From: Lunularia cruciata
Lineage: Eukaryota; Streptophyta; Marchantiopsida; Lunulariales; Lunulariaceae
Assembly: GCA_948567375.1 (NCBI GenBank)
Contig: OX419761.1
Span: forward strand, 23,128,501-23,192,500
Reading direction: 5' to 3'
Length of the DNA: 64,000 nucleotides
The position numbers and the translations under genes are program-made. This document shows positions 11,017-21,488 of this stretch, in pieces. The notes beneath the pieces are model-generated. The model ran no database searches, was not told the origin of the DNA, and worked only from the letters and a program-made list of their open reading frames with translations. The stretch's first letter is position 1, and each line of letters opens with the position of its first letter.

Positions 11017-11619
11017 GACAACCCAAAAAATATCACTTTTGTAGTAATCAAGTAAGTAAAGTTTGTTCCCATAGAGATACAATTCAGAATTGGTCAAATA
11101 CAAAGCAAAGTAACAACTTCAGTTCTTTTTGGGTTCTTTAATCTCTCATGTAGAAACTACACCCAAAAGAGAGTAACAAGCACTGACTCGTAGCCTCATC
11201 ACAACAATTTGTCACACCTTATGACAACTCCATCAAATATTTCCAAACAATCTTGATTGTGATGATTCAATCTCTCTTGAAAATGGCACTTCACTCCAAA
11301 ACGACTTTGCCTCAAAATTGTGTTCCACTCCTCTACTAAAGGCACAACTTCCTTGATCAAAATTGCTTCACATCATCTCTATGCTGCACTCACAAATGCA
11401 GAATACTAACAACACTACAATTCCTCTCAAATCTATCAAGGCATCACTCTGATTGCACTTCACTCAAGATCAAACACACAAAATGAAGATCAAGGCCGTG
11501 GAATCCAACATCCAACAAGCACACTGATTTGCACTTCAAAATTCTCCCAACACTCCCAAACACAAACACAAAATTGATACTCGGAATTAAGCTCAAGCGA
11601 CGAGCACTGCTTCACAACA
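11014..11619. repeat. B1: family B terminal fragment
   Basis: About 606 bp align with the first about 610 bp of B2 (17751 onward), from TGACAAC...AATATCACTTTTG to AGCACT-CTTCACA. Only this end is present. The left side joins P2 RT inside a shared TCTGACAAC-like stretch, and the right side joins element C1 with a 25-bp filler. No coding potential is visible. Confidence 0.65.
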
Positions 11620-12459
11620 CTTACACAATGATGGAGGATATTATATGCATTCTTAGTCAATTAGACCAAGATGAGCATGATCATCCAATAGCTTATGATA
11701 GTAGACAAATGATTTCAATAGAAAATAATAACTCAATCATGGAGAGAGAAAAGGATTACAATGATCTTTGGTCTTGAGAAGTTTAGACACTACTTGATTG
11801 GAGTAAAAGCCACCATTGTCATGGATCACAAGGCTTTGAAGTAAATCTTCAACAAGCCTAATGTAGAAGGGAGGCTAGCAAGGTGGATGATGCTCTTGTC
11901 TGAGTATGACTACACCATTGAGGATAGGCCATGAAAGAAACATGAAAATGCTAATTTTTTATCTAAGGTCTATGATTATGGTGGAGTTGAATTAGTGGAT
12001 GATTCCTTCTTTGATGAGGAGCTCATGACACTCAAGAGATTCCAATTGAGTAAAAGGAGGTTGTGAACTTTGTTACAAAAGGTAACAATCCAAAAGGGAT
12101 GCATGCTGGGGAGGATGACCCTTGCAGCAAAATCTAAACCTTACACAATGATGGAGGATATTATTTTTCACCAAGGAGCAGATAGTCTACCTCAAAGAGC
12201 AATAGATAAGGAGGAATCTATCCTATTCATAAAAGAGTTTCATGAAATTTTAATGTGTGGAGGACATTTTGCATGAAAGATGATTACTTTCAAGATTCTA
12301 GGTGCAGGTTACCATTGGAGGGAGAATTTTAGGGATTTCTTGATTACTGCCAAACTTTGTCAAGCTTTTGTTAGAAAGTGTACTTTCACTTTCCTTTTTA
12401 AATTACTTTCATTCCTAAGACCTTTTGAGAAGTAGGGAATTGACTTTGTAGGTCCTTTT
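11620..12459 (+). pseudogene. C1 part 1: RNase H and integrase N-terminal region
   Basis: Plus-strand Ty3/gypsy fragment. RNase H pieces are recognisable: HPIAYDSRQM, then after frame changes a MDHKALK-like site and LARWMMLLSEYDYTIE. A linker and an integrase zinc/core start (GIDFVGPF, W replaced by stop) follow. The frame breaks exactly where A1 inserts at 12460, and integrase resumes after A1 at 21800. This is family C by homology with C2 (26330-26510). RT, protease and gag are missing on the left. Several in-frame stops make it a relic. Confidence 0.65.
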
Positions 12460-12871
12460 TGTAATAATGTGGAGTTTAGCGATGAAGTTAGTTGGGCTTA
12501 CGAAGTAGCACATAAGACAAATTAGCCTAGAATATTCCGGAAGTATCTAGGAAGCTTCTTAGGAAGCTTCCCGGCTAGCTTAGCTTGTACCTCAAGTAAG
12601 TAGGTTCTAGAAGCTTCCAACTAGCTTAACTTGCACGCCAAGTAGGTGGCTTCTAGAAGGAAGCTTCTTGAGAAGCTTCCTAGTTAACTTGGCTTGCACT
12701 CTAAGAAAGCGGCTTGAGGAAGCTTCTTGAGAAGCTTCCCAAGGGCCTTGTATGCTACCTATAACTACCATAGCCAAAGATCATGCTAGGCATACAGATT
12801 TTTCCCACATTCAAGTGTCCCAATGTGAGTTTCCATTCTCTTATTTCTCTCCTCGGTCTTGGTCTTTTACA
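12460..12871 (+). repeat. A1 5' LTR
   Basis: 412 bp beginning TGTAATAATGTGG and ending GGTCTTTTACA, followed by a primer site. Same LTR as at 28449-28870, 33671-34096 and the split copies of A1 and A2. Confidence 0.85.
12551..12738 (+). promoter_or_regulatory. Heat-shock-element-like array in A1 5' LTR
   Basis: GAAGCTTC (GAAnnTTC) occurs seven times, at 12551, 12563, 12610, 12660, 12672, 12719 and 12731. At 12605-12617 TTC-TA-GAA-GC-TTC is a perfect three-unit heat shock element. The array ends about 20 bp before a decayed TATA (TATAACTA, 12760-12767). HSF binding is inferred from the consensus only. Confidence 0.6.
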
Positions 12872-12872
12872 T

Positions 12873-12884
12873 TGGTATCAAAGT
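12873..12884 (+). other. A1 primer binding site (initiator tRNA-Met)
   Basis: TGGTATCAAAGT begins two bases after the LTR end. It differs at two positions from TGGTATCAGAGC, which A3 keeps intact. Confidence 0.75.
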
Positions 12885-13142
12885 AGGAATGGGATGGATG
12901 GAAATTATGGACCACCAAATCCACTTCCGCCAAATGATTGGGATTTTCATGTCCAGATATTACCCAAGTACCGCTTCACACAATTCATCACTTCACACTT
13001 TGGGCAGGATTTTCTACATATGATCATTGTGTGTGAGGAACCCTTCATACTTTTGGTTGTCACTTATGGAGAAAGGTGAACATGATGTCTCTATGTGTTA
13101 ATCAATTAGATAAATTGGGAATAGTAGGATAGAGTAGTAGCT

Positions 13143-13990
13143 ATGGCGGCAATACTGGATGTTATCCTTGCGATGCAATAACAAATTGAGCACCTTACTC
13201 GATTGTTGGATGAACGAGACCAACAACAACAAGAACATATAGAGAGAGTGCTAGTCTGAGATGGAGAAGATCGTATTTGATTTCCAAAACCCAAGGTGTT
13301 TGAAGGCAAGAATCAGTGGAGAATTTTTTGTTTGATTGCGAATGTTACTTCGAAGCCACCAATCTTCAAGATAAACGGAAATAGATTCTCTTGGCTTTTA
13401 GCCAATTGGATGGTGTGGCAAAACTTTGGTGGCAATTCAAAGTGGAGCAAGCTAAACAAAAGCTTGTTGCACCAATCTTGACATGGACAAAATTCAAGGA
13501 TGCAATACTTGGTCAATTTCAAATTATAAATGCCACCCAAGCCGCACGAGATAAATTGGCAGAGTTGAAGCAGATTAGCTCTGTAAGAGGCTACATCATA
13601 CAATTTTAGAACATCATCATGCAAATTCCAGATATACAAGAATGAGAAGTTTTGGATTTGTGCAGGGATTGAAGTCACAAACCAAAAAGGAGGTGACTAT
13701 GCAAGAACCACAAAATGTAGAAGAAGCCATGTAATTGGTTGAGCGCTTTGATTCCTTGGTTGCGACAACTTGGTCTCAACTTTGACTTACACCAAACTTA
13801 CCAGTAACATACGCAATGGAGATTGATGCTATCCAATGGAGGCCACTTGGTGTAGTAGATAGAGAAAGATTGCAACAAAGGAGGTTGTTTTTATTGTTGC
13901 CAAGTTGGACATTGCATTGCTCAATGTCCACTTAGGAATGGGTGGCCTTGACAAGTTGCCCAGATAGAGTTTGTGGAACCAAATGATCAA
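13143..13990 (+). pseudogene. Family A gag (A1), broken
   Basis: Corresponds to the A3 gag frame. Early part has IEHLTRLLDERDQQQQE, FPKPKVFEGKNQW and SWLLANWM-like text in shifting frames. The middle part aligns with the retrotransposon gag capsid (LTWTKFKDAILGQF, AARDKLAELKQI). A CCHC zinc knuckle lies at 13886-13927 (CFYC...GH...C, spacing C-x2-C-x4-H-x4-C intact). Several stops and frameshifts occur, for example after SYNF near 13609. Role: capsid and nucleocapsid that package element RNA. Confidence 0.7.
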
Positions 13991-14045
13991 GGAAACAAAG
14001 AATCCGAGTAGGAGATTTCATGCCGCCTACTAGGAGCTTGATTAG

Positions 14046-14460
14046 TTCCAATGGGATTGAAGGCTTGACCTATGCAAGTTTGCTTCACTTGCAAGGTACC
14101 ATATCTGATTGAGGTTGTAGGATTTTGGTTGACTTTGGAAGTTCAAAGAATTTCATGTATATGCAAGTAGCAAAGGAAGTGGGTATTCCGATCAAGCCAA
14201 TGATTGGAAATAATTTGATCATGGTGGATGGTAGAAAGGGTTCTACATTCCGCACCTCGCATCCTGTTACCTTCAAGATTGGGAAGGAGTATTTGGAGTG
14301 CATGAGGTTTGTAGTGGCACCTCTTCACTATGATATCATTCTGGGTCTACCTTGGCTTGAACATCATAAGGTTCAATTTGATTGGACCTAACGCCAAATA
14401 CAAGTACAACACCAAGGTAGGAATTTCTAATTAGGTTGTCTGGGACCTCTGAGTAAGACA
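14046..14460 (+). pseudogene. Family A aspartic protease (A1), broken
   Basis: The frame contains ILVDFGSSKNFMYMQ, equivalent to the D-[ST]-G-[AS] active site of retroelement proteases. The catalytic Asp is at 14131-14133, but the next residue is Phe, which should disable the site. Downstream are IIKP/MIGNNLIMVDGRKG-like sequence and the second conserved block DIILGLPWLE near 14331. A TGA lies just upstream of the active site (near 14112) and a TAA at about 14390. It would normally cut the Gag-Pol polyprotein. Confidence 0.7.
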
Positions 14461-14474
14461 CCTAAGAATAGTCA

Positions 14475-14660
14475 GTCCCAAGATGGGAAGTTTGTCAAGA
14501 AAGGTAGCCATAGAGCAAATCTTGAAAGGAGTGGAGTCCCAAGATGGGAAGTTTGCCAAGAAGGCAACCAGGGGGCAAGCTTGGAAGAGAGATGAGTCCC
14601 TAGAAGGGAAGTTGGTTAGTAAAGCAACCATGAAGCAAGTTTTGGAGGAAGATAAGTTTG
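14475..14660 (+). repeat. Three tandem about 60-bp repeats in protease-RT linker (A1)
   Basis: The phrase GGGAAGTT recurs at 14485, 14546 and 14606. The unit encodes a roughly 20-residue block of the SQDGKF-x-KKA type. The 61-bp first interval means a 1-bp insertion. A3 keeps the same repeat at exactly 60 bp. Confidence 0.65.
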
Positions 14661-14746
14661 TATTTGCGGTGTGGATCAAGCCGATTGCACAAGAACAATT
14701 GGAGGAGGGCCAAGAGCCTCATCAAGCAATGGTTGATCGAATAGTT

Positions 14747-16090
14747 TAGGAGTTTGCAGACGTATTTCTGGATGATCTGCCAAAGGGATTACCCTCCGAT
14801 CGAGGTATGCACTTCAAGATCAAGTTGTTGCCAAGGAGTACTCCAATGAGTAGACCAATCTACCGGCTCTCACTAAAGGAGTTGGAGGAGTTGCAAACAA
14901 CACTTACAGAGTTGGTGGAGAAGGCCTTCATTCAACATAGTACCTCTCCTTGGGGAGCACCGGTACTATTTGTTCTAAAGAAAGATGTAGAACTTCATTT
15001 TTGTATTGATTACCGTGGGCTCAATAAGCAAACCATGAAGAATGCATATCCCTTGCCTCGGATTGATGACTTGCTTGATCAACTAAGTGGAGCATGCTAC
15101 TTTTCCAAGTTAGATCTTTGCAGCGGCTATTGGCAAATTTCTATTGATAGAGAAGATGTGCAAAAGACTGCCTTTTGTACAAGGTATGGGCATTTTGAGT
15201 GGAGAGTTCTACCTTTTGGACTCACTAATGCTCCAACAGTCTTCATGGATCAGATGCATTGGGTGTTGGATGGACTATTGGATCGGTCCATGGTGGTATT
15301 CTTGGATGATATCTTAATTTATAGTAAGATAGAGGTAGAACATATGAATCATGTGCAAGAAGTCCTAAGATGCCTAGGACAATGGAAATTTTATTGCAAG
15401 AAGTTGAAGTGTGCCTTTTGGCAGAAGGAGGTTACCTTCTTGGGTCATAAGATCTCATCAGAGGGGATCAAGATGGAAGAAGAGAAAATCAAGGCCATTA
15501 CTGATTGGCCTACCCCGAAGGATGCTATAGAAGTATGAGCATTCAATGGATTGGCCAATTTTTACCGGTGGTTCATCCATTATTATGCTCATGTAGTTAC
15601 ACCATTAACTGACCTCTTGGGAAAGAACTTGAGCTTCTAGTGGACCTCCAAGCATGAAGAAGCATTCCAGAAGTTAAAGCATATGGTGTCTTCAAGACCC
15701 ATTCTTCAACCATATGATCCTCAACTACCCTGTGTGGTTGATTTTGATGCTTCTAACTTTGCAATTGGAGCCGTGCTACAACAAGAATTCCTAGATGGAT
15801 TCCATCCCATTTTCTTTGTCTTGCCGACTCAATATGGCTGAACAAAACTACTCTACTCAAGATCAAGAACTACTTGCAATGGTATACGCCACCAAGGTAT
15901 GGAGGCATTACCTCTTGGGAAAACAAGTGATCATGCGAATTGATCACAAACCATTGTTGCAGACCTTACACTTGGAACACATGAAGAGTCGACATCATCA
16001 ATGGGAGGAACAAATCCAACTATATGACCTCAAACTTGAGTACAGACCAAGTTGGTTCCATGTCATCCCTAATGCTTTATCACGATGACC
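14747..16090 (+). pseudogene. Family A reverse transcriptase and RNase H (A1), broken
   Basis: The longest piece (14807-15538, 243 codons) holds most RT blocks: [71 protein letters not shown], and the catalytic FLDD at 15299-15310. A TGA at 15536-15538 interrupts it. The frame then continues to FNGLANFYRWFIHYY and RNase H (VVDFDASNFAIGAVLQQE; D in RIDHKPLLQTL; end at HVIPNALSR near 16085) with another stop at about 15637 and a frameshift near 15815. Function: cDNA synthesis and RNA removal in the particle. Confidence 0.8.
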
Positions 16091-17310
16091 TGATTTGAAG
16101 TCTCTTCCTCTCAATACAGTGGCAATTTCAACAGTGTTAATTGACTCCAAGGTCCAAAACAAGCTCTACACCAAGATCCATTCTTCCAAATGGTACATGG
16201 TCGCCTTATGGCATGCGATAAGGAATACAACACCTTCTCCATCAAGGAGAGCCTTTTATTCCATGAGGACCGGATCTATGTTCCTAGTAAAGGTGATGTT
16301 CGACTTGTGTGCTTTCAAAAAGCCCATGATTTACCCATCTCTGGTCACATGGGTGTATATAAGACCCTAGGTACCCTCCAACATCAATGGTGGTGGCCCA
16401 ACATGACATGAAATGTTCAAGAATTTGTCCGATCGTGTGAGAGTTGCCAATGTAACAAGGCCAGCAACCAAAAGCTGAGTGGACTCCTTCAACCACTTGC
16501 AGTTCCATCTGCTCGCTAGGAGCATGTGAGCTTGGATCTCATCACATCCTTGCCAAAGACAAAACACGGACACACTGCAATTGTGGTGTTTGTGGATAAG
16601 CTTAGTAAGCAAATCCACTTTGCACCAACCTGTGATACCGTGGATGCTCTAACCTTAGTGCAAATCTACTTTGACAATGTCTTCAAGCATCATGGGATAC
16701 CATGTGTACTCATCTTTGACCGTGATCCTTGATTTACCGCAAAGTTTTGGCAAGCACTCTTCTAGATACTCACACAAAGTTTTGGCAAGCACTAAGCTTG
16801 CTTTGTCCATGGCCTATCATCCTCAAACTTAACTGATGGACAAACCAAACGTGCAAATCATACATTGGAGGATATGTTGTGTACATTTGTCAATGTCCAC
16901 CATACCAATTGGAATGAATGTCTTGCAGTTGCAAAATTTGCCTACAACAATTCCAAATAGGCAAGCATCGGATTTCTTCTTTTCTTTCTCAATTTTGGCC
17001 AAGATCCGCTTGTTCTTGATTCTCTTCTTGCTTCCCCTCCATCTTAGTTTCCTCATACTTCCACATTCTTGACCACTATATCCCAATCTCTCCAACAAGC
17101 CAAGTCTCACCTCCTTGTTGCTCAAAATTGCCAAAAACAATATGCGGACAACCATCATCATGATCTCACCTTTGAAGTCAATGATAAAGTCATGCTATCC
17201 TCTAGTAACCTCCCTCTCCCACTTGATACCCAAGTTCGTAAACTTGCACCTAATTAGATAGGACCCTTTGATATCACCCAAATTGTCTCTCTTGTTGCTT
17301 ATCAACTTGC
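16091..17310 (+). pseudogene. Family A integrase (A1), broken
   Basis: N-terminal zinc site is seen as HDLPISGH ... CESC near 16320-16450. The core carries HTAIVVFVDKLSKQ and, near 16721, FDRDP with the second Asp. After that come a small tandem duplication of AAAGTTTTGGCAAGCACT (about 16739-16797) and several stops, so the catalytic Glu region is scrambled. The C-terminal part has QYADNHHHDLTFEVNDKVML. The protein would join element DNA to the host genome. At least three frame changes rule out a product. Confidence 0.7.
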
Positions 17311-17629
17311 CTTGCCTTGTCACATGCGTATCCATCATGTCTTTCATATTTCCAAGTTGAAACCCTTTGTTCCTAACCCCTCTTCCTTTTCCTCTCGAGT
17401 CCAACCTCCCCATCTTCCTGTCACTATCAATGATCATGAGGAGTACAAAGATAATCGTATCCTTGCACGTTGCTATATTCAACGAGGCCATCACCAATAT
17501 ACGGAGTACAAGGTCCTTTGGAAAGAGTATCCCCTTCATGATGCCACATGGGAACCTCTTTCTCCAAAATGCACAGATGGCCATCCAGGAATTCGAAGCT
17601 GCACTAGCGACGAGGACGTCATCAACTAG
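17311..17629 (+). pseudogene. C-terminal chromodomain of family A pol (A1)
   Basis: The open stretch 17312-17629 contains [13 protein letters not shown], the end of the integrase GPY/F-like region. After a proline-rich linker it has ILARCYIQRG...TEYKVLWKEYPLHDATWEP, the Y-x-V-x-W-K ... W-E-P pattern of a chromodomain. Chromodomains of chromoviruses bind histone marks and bias insertion to heterochromatin. The stop is TAG at 17627-17629, 13 bp before the 3' LTR. The domain itself is nearly complete, but the protein upstream is broken. Confidence 0.8.
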
Positions 17630-17642
17630 CGGCAAGGGAATA
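17630..17642 (+). other. Polypurine tract of A1
   Basis: CGGCAAGGGAATA lies directly before the 3' LTR. A3 has GGCGGAGGAATA at the equivalent place. Confidence 0.6.
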
Positions 17643-17750
17643 TGTAACAATATGGAGTTTAGCGACAAAGTTAGTTGGGATTACAAAGTAGCACATAAGA
17701 AAAATTAGCCTAAAATATTCTAGAAGTATCTAAGAAGCTTCTTGGCTAGT
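17643..17750 (+). repeat. A1 3' LTR, left part
   Basis: TGTAACAATATGGAGTTTAG to ...CTTGGCTAGT, interrupted by B2. The right part is at 21489-21799. Confidence 0.85.
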
Positions 17751-18555
17751 TGTGACAACTCGGCAAATATCACTTTTGCGGTAATCAGGTAAGTAAAGTT
17801 TGTTCCAACAGAGATACGAGTCAAAATTGGTCAAATACAAAGCAAAGTAACAATTCTAGTTCTTCTTGGTTGCATCTTTAATCTCTTAGGTAGAAACCAC
17901 ACCCTAAAGAGAGTAACAAGCACTATTCTTAGTCTTGTCACGAATTAACACTCCCTAATCACAACTCCATCAAATCTTTCCAAACAATCTTGATTGTGAT
18001 GATTTAGGCTCTCCCAAAAATGGCACTTCACTGCAAAATGACTTCCCCTCAGAATTGTGCTCCACCCCTCCCATTGAAGGCACAACTTCCTTGATCGAAA
18101 TTGTTTCACATCAACTTCACGCTACACTCACAAATGTAGAATACTACCAACACTACAATTCCTCTTAGATCTGTCAAGGCATTGCTTTGATTGCACTTCA
18201 CTCAGGATCAAACACACAAAATGAAGATCAAGGCTATGGGATCCAACGACCAACAAGCACACTGACTTGCACTTTGAATTTCTCTACACACTCACAAACA
18301 CAAGCACAATGTTGATACTCGGAATCAAGCTCAAGCAATGAGCACTCCTTCACATCACTTTGCTTTATTTATTCTCAGAAATAATGAGCAACGAACAACA
18401 TAAGACTGTGAATGCCACCTTGAAATAGTGAGGCAAACAACAAATCTAACAATTATACCATTTCCTAGCCTACAGATCCAAAATGACAATGCCTTCATAT
18501 CTGCCTCTTCAAATCTCAAAATTGTTACTAATCCGATCTGATGTCAACCTTGTCA

Positions 18556-21057
18556 TTAGCTTTCAAACTTGATAATCTCTATAATTTCCCCATCCTTGGG
18601 TCTATCTAATTTTACTCCTAACTCTTCTATTTTTACAATTTCTTCACTAGAATCTACAATTGAAGTCATGGGTAATCCATCTACTCCCTTATCTCCCAAC
18701 CCACTCTCCTCTAAAGTTTCAGAGTACGACTCCGAAGACACTTGCACTCCTACTTCTACAACTTTGGGTCTTTGTACTTCTTCTACCTCGCTACAAAGTT
18801 TAGCTAACTCCGTCCTAATAAAATCTAGTCTAAGACACACATTGTCTTCCACCTCTAACATCTTCCTATCTACATGATCTTGTAGACAAATTAAGAGATT
18901 ATTCAACTCCGTATCCTTCGCCTTCCTTTTGCGCGTCTCTTGCACTAGTAACTTCAGCTCATGCAACCTCACCTCTTCGAGTTTACATTCAACTTCCGTA
19001 CTCAGCATGGCCTTGATTTCATTGACAATGCCTTCTACCTCATTAGTTTCTTCCACAATCGTAAGCTTCTCCTTCTTCTTCTCTTCTTCCTATTCACTGC
19101 GATACATCTGGAGCTCATCTTCAAATTCACCTTTAATGCCTCCTTCTCCCTCCAATTCACTGAGAGTTGCTCCTCTGCTACTTGCATCAACCCTCGCAAC
19201 CGATCTTCTTCTCTACTATGCTCCATTTACTCTCGTTGCCAGGCCTGATCTTTCTTCGCTGCCCTCTTCTTGAGGCTCTCCAACTCTTGCTCCATCACCG
19301 TAGCAATTGCTTTGGAGTGTATCAGGTCTACTTGCACATCTGCAAGTTCTCCTTTCAACCCTACAGCCATCATGCTCATCTCCTTTGCTTCCTCACGACT
19401 CTTTACTAATTCTTCCCTTGTCACCTCAAAGTGCTTACTCCAAAGAACCTCCTCAACCCAAAGTTCTTTGACTTCCATCTCCACCCTCGTCAACTTACTT
19501 TGTAGCAACAAGGTTTCGGCACTCCAGGTCTTTACTACTGCCAATTCATCTGGTGCCTCAATTTTGGCACTTATCATCTCCATCTTCTTCTTTTGCAATA
19601 TTGTCAATAGCGGACACATGACTCTGGACAAATAGTCCACTCCTTTGCACCTTGCGTCATTGGCTCGGACTCCAGGTTCCGACCCCTCTACGTCTTGTAC
19701 CTTGCTCCAAAGCTGAGATCTTTGCACCTTCAAAGTTTCTTCTTCAGAACTTTCTCCCTCTTCCTGAGTAACTTTACTGGCCCCAACTGCAGATACATTC
19801 AAAGCATTCTTACCCTTGGCAATTTGGGGTTGTGCCACGACTTCCTCTCCCTTCTTCTTCTCATTGCCTTGTTCCAGCATGGAAACTTTGGGACTCGGCT
19901 TTCCGGCCTCCTTCATCGGCTGTCACATTTGCTAAACCTCTACTTTGCCTTTGTTGTCGCTGCTTGATTCTTCACTTCGTAGCATGAACTCCTCTTCTTC
20001 TCCCAACATTCCTTCCTTTGATCCGGTTTCTCCTTCTGATTCTTCTTCTTCTTCCGCCTACATGGCTTGCTTCATCTTCACTACCACCGCCATTGGGTTA
20101 AGCTTTGGAACTTTCTAAGGTTGTACTGTCGCAACACGACTCTCAAGCTTGGCTCTCTTTTGTGCCCTTGGAAGGTCAATTGCTATGATCTTCTCCTTCC
20201 CACTCTCCTTGTAGTATGCATCTCCTTCTTGGACTCTCTCCATATTATATCGCTCATCTTCATTGGCCTCCTTGCATAAATCTGGATGAAAGTGCGAATG
20301 CATTTGACTTTGTTCTTCCAAAGTCAGCAAGTTCAACCCAAAATAAAAGTGTGCTACGAATGGCACAAAGTAATGTGGTGGCATATCCATTCTCCATACT
20401 GAAATCATCTGCCCCACTCTTTGATGTAGACATTTTGCCCAATCTATTGCCTCTCCCGCAAACATTTGGTGAAAAAACACCGCCTATTGCATAGTAACAT
20501 AGGTGGTTCACTCTGGTTTGAACATGACCATCATTGTGCTTACTATTCCTCTCTGCTCAGGGTCTCTATAACTGTCCACCTTATACCCATTCTTAGTGCG
20601 GGGTCAATTGAACAACTTCCTTACTTTGGCAATCTCTTCTGAAGCGTCACGCTTCCGATAGAAGGTGGTACGTCCTACCTCTCTTGCTTCTCTTCCCAAC
20701 ACTACTCTCCAATCCACCTCCGTCCATTGAGCGGGATTCCCTCTCTTCTCTCATATTTTGGGCCATCTTTACAATTGCTTGCCGGAATTTCTACCATGAA
20801 ACCTAGAAAACTGAAGTTTTAGTTCCAGGCTAGGAACATGATACAAAGTCTCATCAAGACTTTGATCCGCGCTATTACTTCTCATCTACAAATTGCAAGC
20901 CCTCTCACCGCACTCTGCTTACTCACTTTTGGAGTCATCATGTGCTTCCTCACTTTCCTCTTGTGGAAGATCGTCCCCAAAATCCTAACCCACTCCTCTT
21001 CCTACGGATTTGCAATTTGCATTACTTCGAGTCGACTCTAAATAGGCACCGGGTAGC
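18556..21057 (-). pseudogene. Family F protein, degraded (in B2)
   Basis: One minus-strand frame can be followed from about 21057 to about 19140, then after one frameshift to the stop at 18556, roughly 830 codons with several in-frame TAG/TGA. The first third has NPAQWTEVDWRVVLG, YKVDSYRDPEQRGIV, VFFHQMFAGE and HFYFGLNLLTLEEQ. The last half (19916-18556) is rich in Glu, Lys and Leu with heptad-like spacing and should form coiled coils. The second locus at 51381-53640 shares the N-terminal motifs in the same order. I do not recognise the family. It has no RT, integrase or transposase motif and could be a structural gag-like protein or a captured gene. Confidence 0.55.
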
Positions 21058-21090
21058 AACTAAACATTGCTCTTCCTCCTTGCACAACTT

Positions 21091-21101
21091 GTATTTTATA
21101 G
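21091..21101 (-). promoter_or_regulatory. Possible TATA box of the B2 internal gene
   Basis: The minus strand reads CTATAAAATAC about 35 bp upstream of the region where the family F frame opens. A TATA match alone is weak, but its position fits. Confidence 0.35.
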
Positions 21102-21488
21102 CCCTGCGCTAATCAGTCACTCTTCAGTTGCTTCTCCTCTCAAATTTCCGATTTGGTGAAGTTGTTGCCTATCACTATCAAGAAGTTCTTGATCCCGAGG
21201 TCATTACTTTCTCCCACATACTTTCTTGATTGTGCCAACTCTGAAGACATTTGTTATAGGTTCTTTGGATCTGCTCACGCCGCCCAATACAAAGTCTCTC
21301 CATCTTCTTCTTTGTCTTTGTGTCTTCAAGTTCTTACTTCATGTCTTGACTCGAGGTCCACTTCGGGTTTTACTTCACCCGCCCGCTTCTTCTTATTTCT
21401 TCCCAAGTTAGCCCCCTTTAGGTTCTAACCATCTACTTCTGCTTTAAATGCTAACAAACCAACCAAAAAAAAATTTGTGGGTACCACA

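Larger units (their letters stand above)
17751..21488. mobile_element. B2: family B insertion of unknown class in A1 3' LTR
   Basis: 3738 bp starting TGTGACAACTC and ending GGTACCACA, flanked by CTAGT (17746-17750) and CTAGC (21489-21493). The uninterrupted A1 5' LTR reads CTAGC there, so this is a 5-bp duplication with one change. The TG...CA ends and 5-bp duplication are those of a retroviral-type integrase. However, I see no direct repeat between the two ends and only a very weak inverted match (TGTG...CAAAT). It holds a degraded minus-strand coding region (family F). It could be a non-autonomous element mobilised by an LTR-element integrase, or an element with one terminal repeat lost. 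Confidence 0.65.

Noticed and set aside
17751-21488. B2 as an ordinary LTR retrotransposon
   Set aside because: The first 600 bp and last 600 bp do not match each other in direct orientation, and no primer site or polypurine tract was found.
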